Position numbers and translations under genes: made by a program
From: an uncultured Prevotella sp.
Lineage (GTDB): Bacteria > Bacteroidota > Bacteroidia > Bacteroidales > Bacteroidaceae
Direction of reading: 5' to 3'
Assembly: GCA_946999045.1 (NCBI GenBank)
Contig: CAMQBR010000045.1
Location: forward strand, 1-15,864
DNA: 15,864 nucleotides
Shown: positions 14,148 through 15,864 of the stretch, piece after piece
Position numbering within the stretch: the stretch's first letter is position 1
Layout of the letters: the number at the start of each line of letters is the position of its first letter
Notes under the pieces: model-generated
Told to the model about the DNA's origin: nothing
Databases searched by the model: none
Seen by the model: only the letters and a program-made list of their open reading frames with translations

Positions 14148-14155
14148 TATATTTG
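14148..14155 (+). promoter_or_regulatory. -7 box TATATTTG of the peptide-maturase operon
   Basis: A perfect TAnnTTTG match with no -33 TTG at normal spacing. The predicted start is near 14161, giving a leader of about 50 nt. Confidence 0.6.
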
Positions 14156-14203
14156 CAACAGAAATAATCAAGTTGACAAGATTATAAAACAGACCTAACT
14201 GCC

Positions 14204-14211
14204 AAAAGGAG
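14204..14211 (+). promoter_or_regulatory. Shine-Dalgarno AAAAGGAG before the peptide gene
   Basis: A purine-rich AGGAG ends 2 nt before ATG 14214. Such a site is unusual in this window, where other starts lack one. It supports the start and suggests high translation of the peptide, though the spacing is shorter than ideal. Confidence 0.5.
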
Positions 14212-14213
14212 CA

Positions 14214-14450
14214 ATGCCTGAAGCTATAAGATGGCAATTAAAAATTAAAAAGAATGAGACAATCTTTTTTGAAGAGCTCAATAAAAAGGAGCTTGAATTA
14301 GTTAAAGCTGGAGAAGCAAGTGTTAATGCTACAATTCAAGAGTTAGCAGCTTCAGGTCATGGATATGCGTTGAAATGTTGTAGCGATAATGGTAAAGAAA
14401 CCGAAAAGGATGGTACAACAACTCACCAGCCAATTAAGAGTCAGCCTTAA
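14214..14450 (+). CDS. Candidate RiPP precursor peptide (78 aa)
   Basis: I do not recognise a named family. The 78-aa product has a charged, helical N-terminal half (IKKNETIFFEELNKKELELV, residues 11-30, then KAGEASVNATIQELAAS) like a RiPP leader, a Gly/Ala transition (AASGHGYA, residues 45-52), and a small polar C-terminal part with adjacent Cys55-Cys56 (LKCCSDNGKE) rich in Asp, Asn, Lys, Thr and Gln. It lies just upstream of a PqqD-radical SAM-SPASM maturase gene, which is the standard arrangement of precursor and enzyme. It has its own promoter controlled by sites 3 and 4 and a strong Shine-Dalgarno sequence. The core probably starts after the GHG region, but the cleavage point and the modification (thioether on the cysteines, or another radical crosslink) are guesses. 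Confidence 0.6.
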   Translation: MPEAIRWQLKIKKNETIFFEELNKKELELVKAGEASVNATIQELAASGHGYALKCCSDNGKETEKDGTTTHQPIKSQP

Positions 14451-14482
14451 TTAAAAATGTTTTGAAACAAATCAATAACATC

Positions 14483-14511
14483 GTATTGGGAAAGATAAAC
14501 TTTCCCAATAC
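14483..14511 (+). terminator. 12-bp perfect hairpin between peptide and maturase genes
   Basis: GTATTGGGAAAG, loop ATAAA, CTTTCCCAATAC form an uninterrupted 12-bp stem. Only ATCTTAAAAA follows, so it is at best a partial terminator. Placed between precursor and enzyme, it could attenuate read-through or protect the precursor mRNA 3' end so that more peptide than enzyme is made. Confidence 0.6.
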
Positions 14512-14527
14512 ATCTTAAAAATTAGCG

Positions 14528-15804
14528 ATGAACTATCATCTTAATTATAACTACTCTCTTAGAAAGAGTATTAATGGAGAATATATTCTTTATAATAAGG
14601 CTTCTTTGAAGACCTATTACATCTCTTGTAAATTATATTATATATTGAAATATTTCTATCACCAATCAATACCGATGTCTTATATAGAAGATGAAGGGAA
14701 AAATATGGCATTGATTTGAGTGATTTTTTTCGCTTGTTAAGACAAAAAGAGTTTGCAAATCTTCTTGTACATGAAGAAGAGTATACAACAAGAGGTGAAA
14801 AATATAATTTAACGGATAAAGAATTACCTTCTGGAACGATGCTTTCCCCAGAGAGGGTTGAATTTTTCATTACAAAACATTGTAATCTTTCATGTAAACA
14901 CTGCTTTGAAGAGGCTGCACCTAAATTCTCAATAAAACCATTTACAAGCTCAGAAATGGAACGATTTATAAATCAACTTGAGATAGCAGGAATAAAGACG
15001 TTAAAAATTACTGGTGGTGAGCCTTTTACACATCCCAACATTGACGAATTGCTGATGCTTTTGTCTAAGGTTCATTTTGAAACAATGATTCTATCCAATG
15101 CTCTTCTATTGAACGAAAAACGTATGGAGTTAATTAAAAAAGGCAATATACAATTGGGATTTTCTTTAGATGGAGTTAGTAGTTCAACTCATGATTTTAT
15201 TCGAGGAAAAGGTACTTATTCGGCTCTTAAAAAAGTACTTTCAAAGTTGAGCCGAAATAAAATAACTTTTAGCATCACTTGTACTGTGAATAAAAAAACA
15301 TTTCAGAAATAAAAAGTCTTATGGATTATGTTTTAGGAGATTTAAATGCAAATACTTTATTTATAAGCCACTTGAGACCTATGGGAAGGGCAACTGACAA
15401 TCTTGGATTAGTATTAAATAATGAAGAAAATGACTTTGTAAAAAAGATTTGTATAAAAAAAACAGAAAAGATATGGTGAGCGGCTAATTTTAGCCGATGA
15501 TTCAACCATGAAAGTAAAATCAGCGGGAAATAGGATTGCGTGTTCTGCTGGAAACTCCATATTTGCATTAGATGGGAATTTCGATATTTACCCTTGTGTT
15601 TTTGGCATTGGACATACTGAATGTAAAATAGGTAACATACTATCAAATAATATTTGTGATATTTGGAAAAGTCCTAAGTGGAACGCATATAGAGGGGAAA
15701 CCTTACTTAGTGATCTAAAAGATTGCAAGGATTGTAGATTAAATCAGCACTGTATTATGAAAAATTGTCGACTCAGACCAGTTTTCGAAGGGCAAACCTT
15801 TTAA
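14528..15804 (+). pseudogene. Frameshifted PqqD-radical SAM-SPASM peptide maturase
   Basis: This gene once encoded, or with sequence errors corrected still encodes, a radical SAM enzyme of about 425 aa. Segment 1 (14528 to about 14700) reads as a PqqD-like peptide-recognition domain start (SINGEYILYNKASLKTYYIS). Its end continues in the next frame from about 14698 as EKYGIDLSDFFRLL. Segment 2 (to about 15306) has the iron-sulfur motif CNLSCKHC (14881-14904), ITGGEP, and FSLDGVSSSTHD. Segment 3 (15309-15476) continues in a third frame from IKSLMDYVLGDL to a TGA. Segment 4 (15457-15804) returns to the second frame with SPASM-type CSAGNSIFALDGNFDIYPC and CKDCRLNQHCIMKNC. Junctions lie near GGGAAAAAT, CAGAAATAAAAAG and an A8 run. 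Protein similarity continues across every junction, so three single-base indels are the simplest account. Confidence 0.8.
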
Positions 15805-15864
15805 TCTGCAGCTTCTTTTGACACCTGTCTGTCCCTACGGGTGGAGATGAAGGTTGCATCGATA

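Noticed and set aside
14690..14720. Programmed -1 frameshift or two separate genes (RRE protein plus radical SAM) instead of mutation
   Set aside because: No canonical in-frame slippery heptamer is present, the second part would need a TTG start after its own conserved sequence (EKYGID), and two more frameshifts occur downstream.
1..15864. tRNA or rRNA genes
   Set aside because: I looked for T-loop (GTTCAATC-type) and acceptor-stem patterns on both strands and saw no convincing candidate.

Overview
The window looks like chromosome of a member of the Bacteroidales, most likely Prevotellaceae. The protein families fit (DUF5020 outer-membrane protein, secreted bleomycin-hydrolase-type peptidase, short RecQ). 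The base composition is AT-rich. Most genes lack Shine-Dalgarno sequences and are preceded by the Bacteroidetes -7 box TAnnTTTG. Genus is an inference from protein style; no marker gene fixes it.

Layout. Positions 1-1772 hold the 3' part of a recQ-type helicase, cut by the window edge. Positions 1773-2432 are non-coding and hold hairpins and the first copy of a 248-bp repeat with inverted termini. On the minus strand an Xaa-Pro aminopeptidase and a secreted C1B cysteine peptidase form a two-gene operon (5066 to 2433). A patatin-like phospholipase (+) converges on a type II pantothenate kinase (-). A second copy of the 248-bp repeat lies at 7141-7388. A stand-alone B3/B4 (PheT-like) protein (-) diverges from a divergent NAD-dependent DNA ligase (+). 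The ligase converges on a DUF5020 outer-membrane protein (-), which diverges from trmD (+). All of these genes look intact and housekeeping-like.

From about 12126 onward the character changes. A 5'-truncated E1/ThiF-like gene remnant is followed by a compact accessory locus: a PAS-LuxR transcription factor (-), a LuxI/FeeM-like GNAT acyltransferase (+), a 78-aa candidate RiPP precursor with adjacent cysteines (+), and a PqqD-radical SAM-SPASM maturase gene that is broken by three frameshifts (+). Four copies of the 16-bp palindrome TTACAC-N4-GTGTAA are arranged as two pairs. Each pair has exactly 39 bp between copies, and the downstream copy always ends exactly 22 bp before the -7 box of the next gene (acyltransferase, then precursor). 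The regulator's own divergent promoter abuts the first pair. The simplest reading is a signal-controlled RiPP locus: the acyltransferase makes a small N-acyl signal, the PAS-LuxR protein senses it and binds the palindromes, and both the signal synthase and the peptide operon are switched on. A 12-bp perfect hairpin between precursor and maturase could set their ratio. In this copy the maturase appears decayed, or the assembly has indels there. The locus is the main candidate for an undescribed system. Its function is inferred from sequence alone.
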